This document shows positions 8,743 to 18,905 of a stretch of DNA of 64,000 nucleotides, in pieces. The position numbers were made by a program, and so were the translations under genes. The notes beneath the pieces were generated by a model. It worked only from the letters and a program-made list of their open reading frames with translations. It was not told the DNA's origin and did not search any database. Each line of letters starts with the position of its first letter. Position 1 is the first letter of the stretch. The DNA comes from Candidatus Crickella equi (GTDB lineage Bacteria; Bacillota; Clostridia; Peptostreptococcales; Anaerovoracaceae): positions 124,001 through 188,000 of the forward strand of contig JAGHUP010000003.1 in the NCBI GenBank assembly GCA_018064755.1. Reading direction: 5' to 3'.

Positions 8743-11016
8743 ATGAAGACAGGAAGAAGAAAAGTTTTAGCAGTACTGATTATCATTCTGCTGGTTGCTT
8801 CTTGGACAATTTCATTCACTGGCGTTGGCAAGAGCTTTGGTAATCTTAATGACCACCTTAAGTATGGTCTTGATATCAACGGTGGTGTTTATGTTCTCCT
8901 TGAAGCAGACACTAAGGAAACTGGAACAGAGCTTAATGCAATCATGGACCAGACTAAGTCAGTACTCGAGAAGAGAGTTAACGCAATGGGCGTTTCTGAG
9001 GCTACAGTTGCTAGAGAAGGAACTAACAGAATCAGAGTTGAGATGCCAGGCGTACAAGACGCTGAATCTGCAATTAAGCAGATTGGTAGAACAGCTCAGC
9101 TGAGCTTCAAACTCGCTGATGGTTCTCTGGCTCTTAACGGTGACGGAATTAGTGATTCTCAGCTGGCAACAGATACTGAGAACGGCGGCTACAAAATCAC
9201 AATCGATTTCACAGGCGACGGATCTAACAAGTTTGCTGAGGCAACAGAGAAGGCTTGCTCAGGAACAGTTGAAGTTAGCGACCAGTGGGATCAGGAGAAA
9301 GAAGCAGTTGATTCAAGAGCTATCGTAATCATGCTGGACGATGAGGTTATCTCTGCTCCTACAGTTCAGGAGAAGATCAACTCAAGATCTTGCGAGATTA
9401 CAAGACCTGGTGGATTCTCACAGACTGAGGCATCAGAATTGTCCGCTTTGATTAGAGGTGGTGCGCTCCCAGCTAACCTGGTAGAAGTTAACTCATCAGT
9501 TGAGACAGCAACTATCGGTGCTAATGCACTGGTTCTTTCAGCTAAGGCTGGTGTTATCGGACTCGGTATCGTAATGCTGATTATGCTGTTTGCATTCGGA
9601 GCACTTGGTCTGGTTGCAGACTTAGCACTGCTGCTCTATGTAATGATCGTACTTTGGGGTATGGCAGGAATGGGAGCAGTACTCACATTACCTGGTATCG
9701 CAGGTATCATCCTCTCAGTAGGTATGGCTGTAGACTCCAACGTAATCATCTTTACTCGTATTAGAGAAGAAATTTCTAAGGGTAAGTCAATAAGAGTTGC
9801 TGTAGACATGGGTTATCATGCAGCACTTACTACAGTAATCGATGCTCAGACTACTACACTTATCGCAGCTATCGTTCTGTACCTCATTGGTACATCTTCA
9901 GTTAAGGGATTCGCTCTTACACTGATGCTCGGTACTGTTGTATCCATCATCACTGCTGTATTCGTTACTCAGGTATTCGTTAACCTTATGTCTGAGAGCA
10001 AGACTTTTGGAACAATGAAGATGTTCGGAATGAAGGAAGATGGTACTCCAAGAGCAAGCTGGAAGGGCTTTGTTCACTTCATCAAGAACAGAAAGATATT
10101 CTATGTTATTTCTGCAGTTATCATCTGCCTCGGTCTTGTATTCGGAGTTGTAAGAGGATTCAACTACGGTATCGACTTTACTGGTGGTACTATGATTCAG
10201 ATGGATATGGGTCAGGAAGTTAGCATTGACGAGGTTAAGGGAGTAATCGCAGATTATGAACTTGATCCAACAATCGTATACGCAGGTCAGGATAACAAGG
10301 AAATCGTTATCAAGACTATTAAGGATCTTAAGTCTGCTGATAGAACTAAGGTAATTAAGACTATCTCCGATAAGTACAACCTTGGTGATGAAGCTGTAAT
10401 GGCTTCTGAAGAATTTGGACCAACAGTAGGTAAGGATTTGAGGCACAATGCGATTAAGTCAATTATCATTGCTGGCCTCTGTATGCTGCTGTATATCAGA
10501 TTTAGATTTAAGACTTGGAAGTATGGTGTAGCTGCTATCGCTGGACTTGTTCACGATATTCTGATTACACTTTCACTTTACGCAATCTTTGGATTTGCAA
10601 TTAACAACCCATTCGTTGCAGGTATCCTCACAGTAGTAGGTTACTCAATCAACGATACTATCGTAGTGTTCGACCGTATCAGAGAGAATGTTGCATTCTT
10701 CAAGAAGAAGCAGAACGAAGATCTTATCGATACTTCAATCAACCAGACTCTGGGAAGATCCATCATGACTTCCGTTACAACTCTCTTTGTAATGGTTCCA
10801 CTGTTCATCATGGCTTCATCAGAACTGAGAGAGTTCCTCATTCCACTGATTATCGGTGTAACTGCAGGTACATATTCATCAATCTTCATGTGTAGCCCAA
10901 TCTTCTATGAGCTCACAAGAAAAGAAAATCTCTCCAAGTATGAACTCATGCAGGAGAAGAATAAGAAGACAAACAAGTCTTCCAAGAGAAAAGCAGACGA
11001 CGGAATCGTTAAATAA
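8743..11016 (+). CDS. secDF: Protein translocase SecDF (fused SecD and SecF)
   Basis: 757 residues from the ATG at 8743. SecD and SecF are joined in one chain, as in Bacillus. The SecD half has GLDINGGVYVLLEAD near the start, the periplasm-facing domain, and the membrane motif GMAVDSNVIIFTRIREE. The SecF half has GIDFTGGTMIQMD and VGYSINDTIVVFDRIREN. About twelve membrane segments use proton flow to pull exported proteins outward. A longer start at 8692 is possible, but GAAAGGG (8724-8730) and the basic MKTGRRK start before the first membrane helix favour 8743. The C-terminus is Lys-rich. Confidence 0.96.
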   Translation: MKTGRRKVLAVLIIILLVASWTISFTGVGKSFGNLNDHLKYGLDINGGVYVLLEADTKETGTELNAIMDQTKSVLEKRVNAMGVSEATVAREGTNRIRVEMPGVQDAESAIKQIGRTAQLSFKLADGSLALNGDGISDSQLATDTENGGYKITIDFTGDGSNKFAEATEKACSGTVEVSDQWDQEKEAVDSRAIVIMLDDEVISAPTVQEKINSRSCEITRPGGFSQTEASELSALIRGGALPANLVEVNSSVETATIGANALVLSAKAGVIGLGIVMLIMLFAFGALGLVADLALLLYVMIVLWGMAGMGAVLTLPGIAGIILSVGMAVDSNVIIFTRIREEISKGKSIRVAVDMGYHAALTTVIDAQTTTLIAAIVLYLIGTSSVKGFALTLMLGTVVSIITAVFVTQVFVNLMSESKTFGTMKMFGMKEDGTPRASWKGFVHFIKNRKIFYVISAVIICLGLVFGVVRGFNYGIDFTGGTMIQMDMGQEVSIDEVKGVIADYELDPTIVYAGQDNKEIVIKTIKDLKSADRTKVIKTISDKYNLGDEAVMASEEFGPTVGKDLRHNAIKSIIIAGLCMLLYIRFRFKTWKYGVAAIAGLVHDILITLSLYAIFGFAINNPFVAGILTVVGYSINDTIVVFDRIRENVAFFKKKQNEDLIDTSINQTLGRSIMTSVTTLFVMVPLFIMASSELREFLIPLIIGVTAGTYSSIFMCSPIFYELTRKENLSKYELMQEKNKKTNKSSKRKADDGIVK

Positions 11017-11047
11017 TATCTATAAATCAAGTTAGGACTATGGCCAT

Positions 11048-13249
11048 ATGGCAATGAACGAAGTATTAGACTTAACAACTGAACATTTCATGGATGAGCT
11101 GATTGCAATCAATCCTAAGTATGACGATACAATTATCGTTAAAGCTTATGAGATTGCTTTCAGACTCCATGACGGACAATTCAGAAAAAGTGGTGAACCT
11201 TACATCATTCATCCAATTGCCGTGGCCAAAATCCTTGCTAACTTTGGAATGGATAATGAAACTGTCGTTGCCGGACTGCTTCACGACTCCGTTGAAGATA
11301 CTGAGTATTCGAGAGACGATCTTGTAAAAGATTTCGATGAGCGTATTGCTCTTCTTGTAGATGGAGTTACCAAACTTGGTAATATCAAGTACGAATCCAA
11401 TGAAGAAATGCAGGCAGAGAACTTCAGAAAGATGTTCTTAGCTATGTCCAAGGACATTAGAGTTCTGATTGTTAAGCTTGCCGATAGACTTCATAACATG
11501 CGTACTCTTGAGTACATGCCTACAAACAAGAGGGAATCTAAAGCCCTAGAGACTTTGGAGATTTATGCGCCTCTTGCCGGTAGACTTGGTATCTTCAGTA
11601 TTAAGTTCGAACTTGAAGACCTTGCACTTAAGTATCTACATCCATTGGAGTATAAGAAACTTTCAAGTGTTGTTAACAAGAAGAAAGAACAATACGAGAA
11701 GAATATTGAACAGCTGATTGAGACAATCAATGCACAGCTTGATGATTCTGGCATTCAGCATGATATCAAGGGTAGATCCAAACATATTTACAGCATCTAT
11801 CGCAAAATGGTAATTCAGCAGAAATCTATCGATGAAATATTCGATTTGATGGCTGTAAGAGTCTTGGTAGATAGTGTTAAGGATTGCTATGCAGTGCTTG
11901 GACTTGTTCATAATAAATGGACACCAATTCCTGGACGTTTCAAAGACTACATTGCAATGCCAAAGCCTAATATGTATCAGTCGTTACATACGACAGTAAT
12001 TGGCGATAATGGTGATCCATTCGAGATTCAGATTAGAACTTATGAGATGCATCGCATCGCTGAGTATGGTATCGCTGCACATTGGAAATACAAAGAAGGT
12101 AAGGTTAACGGCGAGCAGGAAGATAGTGAACAGAAACTCGCATGGCTGAGACAGGCCCTTGAGTGGCAGAAGGAGGCTGATGACTCAGTAGAGTTCCTCG
12201 AGACCATGAAGGTTGACCTCTTCGAGAATCAGGTATTCGTATTCACGCCTGGCGGAGATGTAATGGAACTTCCTGCCGGAAGTACGCCTCTTGATTTTGC
12301 TTTCAAGGTACATACCGAGGTAGGAGTTAAGTGTGTAGGTGCCAAAGTTAACGGCAAGATGGTTACAATCGACCATGAGCTTAACAATGGCGATATCGTC
12401 GAAATCGTAACATCATCAAACTCTTCAGGTCCAAGTATGGATTGGCTGAAGATATGTAAATCATCTGGAGCTAAACAGAAGATTAGAAACTGGCTCCGTA
12501 AAGCTAACAAAGATGATGATGTAGATAAGGGTAAAAATAATATTACCGCTTATATCAAGAAGAAGGGATATGACCCAGCTCTTGTTACAAGAAATGCATA
12601 TATTCTTAAGGCCGTTAAAGATTTCAACTGTTCCAATGTTAACGAACTCTATCTTCAGATATCTAGAGGCGGTAATTTCGTAAAACAACTCGGTACTAAA
12701 CTGATTGACTATTACGAAATAGATCACCAGAAAGAACTTGAGAAACAAGAAACTATTGAGGTTAAGAAGAGATCTGTTAATAGAGGCGCTGAAGGTTCAG
12801 AGAGCGGTATTGTTGTAAAAGGCACTGATAACTTATTGATTAGAAGAGCGACGTGCTGCAATCCTGTTCCTGGAGATTTAATTATTGGATATATTTCCAA
12901 GGGAAAAGGTATTACAGTTCACAGATGTGATTGCTCTAACATGCAGAACCTCAGTGAAGAGGATAAAGCAAGACTGATAGATGTTGATTGGGATACTCCG
13001 GATGCTAACCATAGATATTTTGCAGATATCAATGTAGTTGCAGAAGAACGTAAGGGATTATTCCATGATGTATCTAAGGTGTGTGATGATACCAACGTTG
13101 AGATAGCTGGACTTAATATGATTCCTTCAGAGCCAGGCGAACAACAGCTCGTTATGACTATCGGAATCTCAGATATGCATCAGATGCAGATATTACTTAT
13201 GAATCTTAGAACATTAGATGGTGTTACTAAAGTTTATAGAGCAAAGTAG
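11048..13249 (+). CDS. rel: Bifunctional (p)ppGpp synthetase/hydrolase Rel
   Basis: 733 residues. The HD hydrolase domain has HDSVEDT near residue 78. The synthetase domain has GRSKHIYSIYRKM and YQSLHTTVIG. A TGS domain follows (FVFTPGGDVMELPAGSTPLD, near 395), then a linker with CCNPVPGD and a C-terminal ACT domain. GRFKDYI near 297 carries the RXKD motif typical of bifunctional enzymes rather than the EXDD of synthetase-only RelA. It should set the alarmone level under amino-acid starvation. The start at 11048 is set by AGGA at 11034-11037; a second ATG at 11054 is possible. It lies 31 bases after secDF. Confidence 0.96.
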   Translation: MAMNEVLDLTTEHFMDELIAINPKYDDTIIVKAYEIAFRLHDGQFRKSGEPYIIHPIAVAKILANFGMDNETVVAGLLHDSVEDTEYSRDDLVKDFDERIALLVDGVTKLGNIKYESNEEMQAENFRKMFLAMSKDIRVLIVKLADRLHNMRTLEYMPTNKRESKALETLEIYAPLAGRLGIFSIKFELEDLALKYLHPLEYKKLSSVVNKKKEQYEKNIEQLIETINAQLDDSGIQHDIKGRSKHIYSIYRKMVIQQKSIDEIFDLMAVRVLVDSVKDCYAVLGLVHNKWTPIPGRFKDYIAMPKPNMYQSLHTTVIGDNGDPFEIQIRTYEMHRIAEYGIAAHWKYKEGKVNGEQEDSEQKLAWLRQALEWQKEADDSVEFLETMKVDLFENQVFVFTPGGDVMELPAGSTPLDFAFKVHTEVGVKCVGAKVNGKMVTIDHELNNGDIVEIVTSSNSSGPSMDWLKICKSSGAKQKIRNWLRKANKDDDVDKGKNNITAYIKKKGYDPALVTRNAYILKAVKDFNCSNVNELYLQISRGGNFVKQLGTKLIDYYEIDHQKELEKQETIEVKKRSVNRGAEGSESGIVVKGTDNLLIRRATCCNPVPGDLIIGYISKGKGITVHRCDCSNMQNLSEEDKARLIDVDWDTPDANHRYFADINVVAEERKGLFHDVSKVCDDTNVEIAGLNMIPSEPGEQQLVMTIGISDMHQMQILLMNLRTLDGVTKVYRAK

Positions 13250-13262
13250 AGGCTAAATATTC

Positions 13263-13889
13263 ATGAGTTTACAGGTTAAAGTTTATCCATATGGACCACT
13301 TGAAGAAAATACATACTTGGTAACAGATGAGGATAGTGGTTATAAAGCAATTATCGATCCTGGTTATTACGGAGAAGATGTTGCTAATGATATTGGAGAT
13401 ATAAATACCCTTAAATATATAATCTTAACTCATGGACATTTCGATCACGTATATGCAGCCGAGGAATATGTTAGAGAATATCCTATGGCTAAACTAGTTG
13501 GTCCTACGAATGAGAAATACCTAATTCACAAGGACTGGACACAAGACAGAATGACACTTGGCATGGGAATGCACAATTGTCCTGAGCCAGATATCTATAT
13601 CGCAGATAATGAAATACTAATTCTTGGTTCATCAGACTTTAAGTTTATTGATACACCAGGACATACCGAAGGTGGAATGTGCATCCTTAGTGGTGACAAG
13701 CTGTTCAGCGGAGATACATTGTTTAGACTTTCGGTTGGAAATACATCACTTGAAACCGGAGATTGGTTTGATCTATGTAATTCCATCAGAAACAAACTTT
13801 TTACATTGAATGAAGATGTAATGGTTTATCCAGGTCATGGAATGACCACAACAATAGGTTACGAGAAGAGGGCTAATCCGTTTGTATAG
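13263..13889 (+). CDS. Metallo-beta-lactamase fold hydrolase (GloB/YqgX-like)
   Basis: 208 residues. The zinc motif HGHFDH is near residue 57, and further ligands appear in DTPGHTEGG, FSGDTLF and YPGHG. This short form lacks the C-terminal helical domain of true glyoxalase II, so hydrolysis of a thioester is possible but the substrate is unknown. It lies between rel and hemZ, a position such genes often occupy in Clostridia. Its end overlaps the hemZ start by eight bases. Confidence 0.85.
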   Translation: MSLQVKVYPYGPLEENTYLVTDEDSGYKAIIDPGYYGEDVANDIGDINTLKYIILTHGHFDHVYAAEEYVREYPMAKLVGPTNEKYLIHKDWTQDRMTLGMGMHNCPEPDIYIADNEILILGSSDFKFIDTPGHTEGGMCILSGDKLFSGDTLFRLSVGNTSLETGDWFDLCNSIRNKLFTLNEDVMVYPGHGMTTTIGYEKRANPFV

Positions 13890-15261
13890 GTTTTATATCA
13901 ACAACGTAGATAATGATTATCACTATGATGCTCTTGCTAGAGTTTTCTTCGGAGATGACGATTTCGAAGTAATTACGATCAATACACCTGACGCAGAGCA
14001 TCTGGCACTTGGCGATAATTCTTATATGGTTAACTCTTCTGCATCTGATTCCAGAGATGCAATTAAGCGAGAATTTTACTATTTGTTAAGTGACTTAACC
14101 GGTATTAAGTCAGATTGGGGCACTTTAACAGGCGTTAGACCACTTACAATAGCTCTTGGAATTCTCGATAAAGTAGGCAATCTTGCTGAAATGCAGCAAG
14201 AACTTGCTAATAAGTATCTTGTTTCAGAAGAAAAGATACAACTATTAACCGACATAGCTAATTATCAGCTGAATCATCTTAAAGGCAATCCATCAGATAA
14301 GTCTGGTGTATATATCGGAGTTCCGTTCTGTCCTACAAGATGTGCGTACTGTTCATTCGCTAGCAACGTAGCCGGACCAGCTGCGATTGAAAGATACGTA
14401 GTAGATTTGCTGAAGGAAATAGAATACATGGGCGATTTGGTTAAGGAGCATAATACCGTAATCGAAAGCCTGTATATGGGTGGAGGCACACCTACAACAC
14501 TTAGTGCCGATCAACTAAGACGAGTAATTATTGCTGCAAGAGATTCTCTTGGAGTCGACCCAGCTAAGTTGGAATTTACTGTTGAAGCTGGAAGACCGGA
14601 TACTATCACTGCAGATAAGTTGGCTGTAATGAGAGATTTAGGCATCTCTCGTATTAGTATCAATCCTCAGTCAATGAAGGATGAAACTCTTAAGTTAATC
14701 GGTAGAGATCATAGCGCTGAAGACATCAGGAATGGTTATAGACTCGCTAAACAATATGGATTCGATGTAATCAATGCGGATCTAATAGCAGGATTGCCTG
14801 AAGAAAATCTGAATGATTTCAAAGCTTCTCTCGAGGAAGTAATAGACATTGGTGCTAACAATATTACAGTTCATACTCTCTCGGTTAAGAGGGGTTCCAG
14901 ACTTAAGGATAAAGATCCGGATTACTATAGACGCAATGAAGAGATGGTTGCAGATATGCTGAGATATGCAAGAAAACGTCTTTCAGAGGAAGGATTTTTC
15001 CCATATTACATCTATAGACAGAAGCATCAGATAGGTGCACTTGAGAATGTAGGCTACTGTAAGGAAGGTAAACATTCTATTTACAACATCAGAATTATGG
15101 AAGAGAAGCAGACAATTATCGGTCTTGGCGTCGGTGCAATCGGCAAAGTCTATTATCCTGATGAGAATAGATTAGAAAGAATTCCTAATGTCTACAATTA
15201 CGAAGTATATAGCGAGCGTATCGATGAAATGCTCGATAGAAAGAATAAATATTACGAATAA
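13882..15261 (+). CDS. hemZ: Coproporphyrinogen III oxidase-like radical SAM protein HemZ
   Basis: 459 residues. A short N-terminal domain precedes the radical SAM core with CPTRCAYCSF near residue 149 (CxxxCxxC cluster ligands), then MGGGTPTTL and GLPEE. It is related to HemN but of the HemZ group, for which an oxygen-independent coproporphyrinogen oxidase or another haem-related role has been proposed. The start is a TTG, eight bases inside the previous gene, with GAAGAGGG at 13864-13871 ten bases upstream. No ATG in frame fits the family's N-terminus. Confidence 0.88.
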   Translation: MYRFYINNVDNDYHYDALARVFFGDDDFEVITINTPDAEHLALGDNSYMVNSSASDSRDAIKREFYYLLSDLTGIKSDWGTLTGVRPLTIALGILDKVGNLAEMQQELANKYLVSEEKIQLLTDIANYQLNHLKGNPSDKSGVYIGVPFCPTRCAYCSFASNVAGPAAIERYVVDLLKEIEYMGDLVKEHNTVIESLYMGGGTPTTLSADQLRRVIIAARDSLGVDPAKLEFTVEAGRPDTITADKLAVMRDLGISRISINPQSMKDETLKLIGRDHSAEDIRNGYRLAKQYGFDVINADLIAGLPEENLNDFKASLEEVIDIGANNITVHTLSVKRGSRLKDKDPDYYRRNEEMVADMLRYARKRLSEEGFFPYYIYRQKHQIGALENVGYCKEGKHSIYNIRIMEEKQTIIGLGVGAIGKVYYPDENRLERIPNVYNYEVYSERIDEMLDRKNKYYE

Positions 15262-15281
15262 TTAACACGGAGGTTAAGTCA

Positions 15282-16529
15282 ATGGCAATTAAAGCTCCTA
15301 AGGGAACTAAGGATGTTCTGCCACAGGAGATATACAAATGGCAGTATATCGAAAAAGAATGGGCTAAGATATGCGACGAATACGGATTCAAAGAAATGAG
15401 AACACCAACATTCGAAGCAACTGAACTCTTCAATAGAGGAATTGGTGATACTACGGACGTTGTACAGAAAGAAATGTACACATTCGAGGATATGGGCCAT
15501 CGTAGCATCACATTAAAGCCTGAGGGAACATCACCGGCAGTAAGAGCTTTTATCGAAAGCAATCAATATGCTGAGACTCAGCCTACCAAGTATTATTACA
15601 GCACTTCATGCTTCAGATATGAGAAGCCACAGGCTGGAAGACTAAGAGAGTTCCATCAGTTCGGAATTGAGAATTTCGGAACTAATAGCATGTTAGCAGA
15701 TGCTGAGGTAATTGCTCTTGGTTATGACTTCCTTAATAGAATGGGAGTAAGCGATATTGAGCTTCATATTTCCAGCGTAGGATGCAGAGAGTGCAGACCT
15801 CTTCACCGCAAAGCTCTTCAGGAATTCTTAAAGCCTAAATACGATCAGCTCTGTGATACTTGCAAATCAAGATTTGACAAGAATCCTATGAGAATTCTGG
15901 ATTGCAAGTCTGAGGTATGCCATGAACTTGTTCAGGGAGCTCCTATGATGCTCGATTATCTCTGCGATGATTGCAAGAAGGATATGGAAGAACTCATGAA
16001 GCATCTTGATGCAATGGGTATCAAGTATGTAGTAGATCCAACTATTGTAAGAGGTCTTGATTACTACACCAAAACAGCATTTGAGTTTATCACTACCAAA
16101 ATTGGCGCACAGGGTACTGTATGTGGAGGTGGCAGATACGATCACCTCATCGAAGAAATCGGAGGCCCTGACATGCCGGGAGTTGGTTTTGGCCTTGGTA
16201 AAGAAAGATTGATCTTATTAATGGAGGCTAATGGCAGTGACTTTGGTGGTACTACCGGTCCAGATCTCTTTATTGCGTGGATTGGTGATGATTCCAAGGA
16301 ATATGCAATTAAGTTATTACACGAACTGAGAAATCAGGGCGTTAAGGCTGAAATAGATACTAAAGAAAGAAACCTCAAGGGTCAGATGAAATACGCTAAC
16401 AAGCTCGGCGCTAGATATACATGTGTGATTGGCGAAGACGAAGTAAAGAGCGGAGAACTGACACTTAAGAATATGCAGACCTCAGAACAAACTAAGGTCA
16501 GAAGGGAAGAATTGACAAATGCTTTATAA
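15282..16529 (+). CDS. hisS: Histidyl-tRNA synthetase
   Basis: 415 residues, the usual length. Class II motifs are visible: motif 2 in CFRYEKPQAGRLREFHQFGIE, and the histidine-binding segments RGLDYYTKTAFEF and GGRYDHL. The C-terminal anticodon-binding domain ends the protein. CGGAGG (15269-15274) precedes the ATG by seven bases. There is no leader long enough for a T-box. It overlaps aspS by 11 bases, the usual Firmicutes pairing. Confidence 0.97.
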   Translation: MAIKAPKGTKDVLPQEIYKWQYIEKEWAKICDEYGFKEMRTPTFEATELFNRGIGDTTDVVQKEMYTFEDMGHRSITLKPEGTSPAVRAFIESNQYAETQPTKYYYSTSCFRYEKPQAGRLREFHQFGIENFGTNSMLADAEVIALGYDFLNRMGVSDIELHISSVGCRECRPLHRKALQEFLKPKYDQLCDTCKSRFDKNPMRILDCKSEVCHELVQGAPMMLDYLCDDCKKDMEELMKHLDAMGIKYVVDPTIVRGLDYYTKTAFEFITTKIGAQGTVCGGGRYDHLIEEIGGPDMPGVGFGLGKERLILLMEANGSDFGGTTGPDLFIAWIGDDSKEYAIKLLHELRNQGVKAEIDTKERNLKGQMKYANKLGARYTCVIGEDEVKSGELTLKNMQTSEQTKVRREELTNAL

Positions 16530-18285
16530 GAGAACTCATATGTGCGGCGATCTCCGCATCGAAGACGTTAACAAGAACGTAGTACTTAATGGTTGGGTAG
16601 CTAAGGCTCGTAGCCTGGGAAGCCTGGTATTCGTTGATCTTAGAGATAAGACTGGAATTACTCAGATTACTTTCAACGAGGACCTCAGTACTGAGATTCT
16701 CGACAAGGCAAAGTCACTCCGTAGTGAATTCTGCATTGGTATTAAGGGTGTTGTTAAGGAAAGATCCTCTAAGAATGACAACATTCCTACAGGCGATATC
16801 GAAGTATTCGCTGATGAACTTGAGATTTATTCAAAGTCAGATACTCCACCTATCTATATTAAGGATGATGACAATGTAGATGATAACCTGAGACTTAAGT
16901 ACAGATACCTCGATCTTAGAAAGAATAAGATGCAGAGAAATCTTACTTTCAGACACAAGGTAGTTAAGTGTGCAAGAGATTATTTCGATGAGAATGGTTT
17001 CACAGAAGTTGAAACACCAATGCTCATCAAGCCTACACCAGAAGGCGCAAGAGACTATATCGTTCCATCAAGAGTACATCCTGGTTCATTCTATGCTCTT
17101 CCGCAGTCACCACAGATGTTTAAACAGCTTCTGATGGTATCCGGTACAGATAGATATTTCCAGGTAGTTAAGTGCTTCCGTGATGAGGACTTAAGAGCAG
17201 ATAGACAGCCTGAGTTCACACAGCTAGATCTTGAGATGTCATTTGCTGATCAGGATCAGATCATTGAGGTTCAGGAAGGTTTCCTCAAGAAAGTTATGAA
17301 GGACCTGAAGGGTATCGATATTCAGACTCCATTCCCAAGAATGCCATGGTCTGAGGCTATGGAAAGATATGGTTCCGACAAGCCTGATACAAGATTCGAT
17401 ATCGAGCTCGTTAAGTTAAATCAGCTCTTTGAAGGATGCAAGTTTGAAGTGTTTGCAAACTGCCTTGAGGAAGGTGGAGATATCAGAGGTATCTGCGTAC
17501 CGGGCGGAGCAGAGGAGTTCTCAAGAAAGAAGATTGACAAGCTCGTTACAGAGGTTAAGAGCTACGGAGCTAAGGGCCTCGTATGGATTAAATGGGATGA
17601 ATCCGGAATCAACTCATCTGTAAGCAAGTTCTTCGAAGAAAATGAACTTAAGGCTGTATTTGATAAGATGGGTGGCAAACAGGGAGACATCATCTTCATC
17701 GTTAGCGGAACTGCTAAGGTTACTTATGACTCACTGGGATTCCTCAGAAGAAGAATCGCTGGCCTTATGGGAATGCTTGATGACAATCAGTTCAACTTCC
17801 TCTGGGTTGTTGACTTCCCAATGTTCGAAGAAGACGAAGATGGCAATCTAAAGGCAATGCACCATCCATTCACTCAGCCAAAGCTCGATGAGCTTGACAA
17901 GCTGGATAGCGACATCCTTAGTCTTAGAGCTGATGCTTATGACATCGTTCTAAACGGTGTTGAACTTGGTGGAGGTTCAGTAAGAATTCATGACAAGGAT
18001 CTCCAGGCAAGAATGTTCAAGACTCTTGGATTGACTGACGAAGAGTGTGAGGAGAAGTTCGGATTCCTTATTGAAGCGTTCAAGTATGGTGCACCACCAC
18101 ATGCAGGACTTGCATATGGTCTTGATAGAATGGTAATGCTGCTTCTTGGAGAGAAGTCAATTAGAGAGGTTATTGCATTCCCTAAGAATCAGAATGCAGA
18201 GTGCCCAGTATGCGAAGCTCCTGCAGTAGCAGGTGAAGGACAGCTCGATGAACTGGGAATTGAAGTAGTCGAAGAAGATAAATAA
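16519..18285 (+). CDS. aspS: Aspartyl-tRNA synthetase
   Basis: 588 residues of the bacterial type. An N-terminal OB-fold anticodon domain (LNGWVAKARSLGSLVFVDLRD) is followed by the class II core with FTQLDLEMSF and, near the end, GLAYGLDRMVMLL, and by the inserted GAD domain in the middle (about 290-430). Whether it also charges tRNA-Asn cannot be decided from sequence, as no gatCAB lies nearby. It starts inside hisS and its stop overlaps the nadD ATG by one base, suggesting translational coupling. Confidence 0.97.
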   Translation: MLYKRTHMCGDLRIEDVNKNVVLNGWVAKARSLGSLVFVDLRDKTGITQITFNEDLSTEILDKAKSLRSEFCIGIKGVVKERSSKNDNIPTGDIEVFADELEIYSKSDTPPIYIKDDDNVDDNLRLKYRYLDLRKNKMQRNLTFRHKVVKCARDYFDENGFTEVETPMLIKPTPEGARDYIVPSRVHPGSFYALPQSPQMFKQLLMVSGTDRYFQVVKCFRDEDLRADRQPEFTQLDLEMSFADQDQIIEVQEGFLKKVMKDLKGIDIQTPFPRMPWSEAMERYGSDKPDTRFDIELVKLNQLFEGCKFEVFANCLEEGGDIRGICVPGGAEEFSRKKIDKLVTEVKSYGAKGLVWIKWDESGINSSVSKFFEENELKAVFDKMGGKQGDIIFIVSGTAKVTYDSLGFLRRRIAGLMGMLDDNQFNFLWVVDFPMFEEDEDGNLKAMHHPFTQPKLDELDKLDSDILSLRADAYDIVLNGVELGGGSVRIHDKDLQARMFKTLGLTDEECEEKFGFLIEAFKYGAPPHAGLAYGLDRMVMLLLGEKSIREVIAFPKNQNAECPVCEAPAVAGEGQLDELGIEVVEEDK

Positions 18286-18905
18286 TGCTAAAAAGACATC
18301 ATAGTGACTTTAAATATGCAATATATGGGGGTTCTTTCGATCCTATTCATAGAGCACATGTATCGTTAGCTTACTACGCAACTAGAGAGCTCGATTTGGA
18401 CGAATTATACTTCGTTCCAACTTATGTGAATCCTTTCAAGCAGGGCCGTAAGACTACTCCGGGAGAGGATAGACTCAAAATGATTGAGAGCATTCTTCAC
18501 TATGATGAATCTTTCAGGGTATCTGATGTTGAGGTTAAGAAGGGCGGGCCTTCATATACATATGAGACGATTCATCATTTTATGGAGAATCTTGAAGGTG
18601 AACTTCACTTCTTATGTGGATGGGATTCACTCCTTGAAATAGATACTTGGTACAAAGGTGAAGAGCTTCTAAGAAATATCACCCTTGTAACAGGAAGACG
18701 TCCCGGAGCTGATGATCATGACGGAATGAAGAAGATAAAAGAGTTCAGAGAGAAGTATGGAACTCTCGTATATGTTCTTGATTTTCCGCCGGTTGATTTA
18801 TCTGCAACACAGGTACGAAACAATGTCAAAGAAGGTAAACCTATTAATACAATGGTATTACCTGAAGTAGAGGAGTATATCCGTGAGCATCAATTGTACA
18901 AATAG
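18285..18905 (+). CDS. nadD: Nicotinate-nucleotide adenylyltransferase
   Basis: 206 residues. The nucleotidyltransferase signature GGSFDPIHRAH starts near residue 15, and the C-terminal substrate loop is DLSATQVR (the ISSTxIR-like motif). It joins ATP and nicotinate mononucleotide in NAD synthesis. It shares one base with aspS and overlaps yqeK by 23 bases. The nadD-yqeK-rsfS order is the standard Firmicutes arrangement. Confidence 0.95.
   Translation: MLKRHHSDFKYAIYGGSFDPIHRAHVSLAYYATRELDLDELYFVPTYVNPFKQGRKTTPGEDRLKMIESILHYDESFRVSDVEVKKGGPSYTYETIHHFMENLEGELHFLCGWDSLLEIDTWYKGEELLRNITLVTGRRPGADDHDGMKKIKEFREKYGTLVYVLDFPPVDLSATQVRNNVKEGKPINTMVLPEVEEYIREHQLYK

Noticed and set aside
15262-15281. 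T-box leaders before hisS, leuS, aspS or alaS
   Set aside because: The gaps are 90 bases or less, mostly under 25, too short for a T-box, and the specifier and T-box core sequences are absent.
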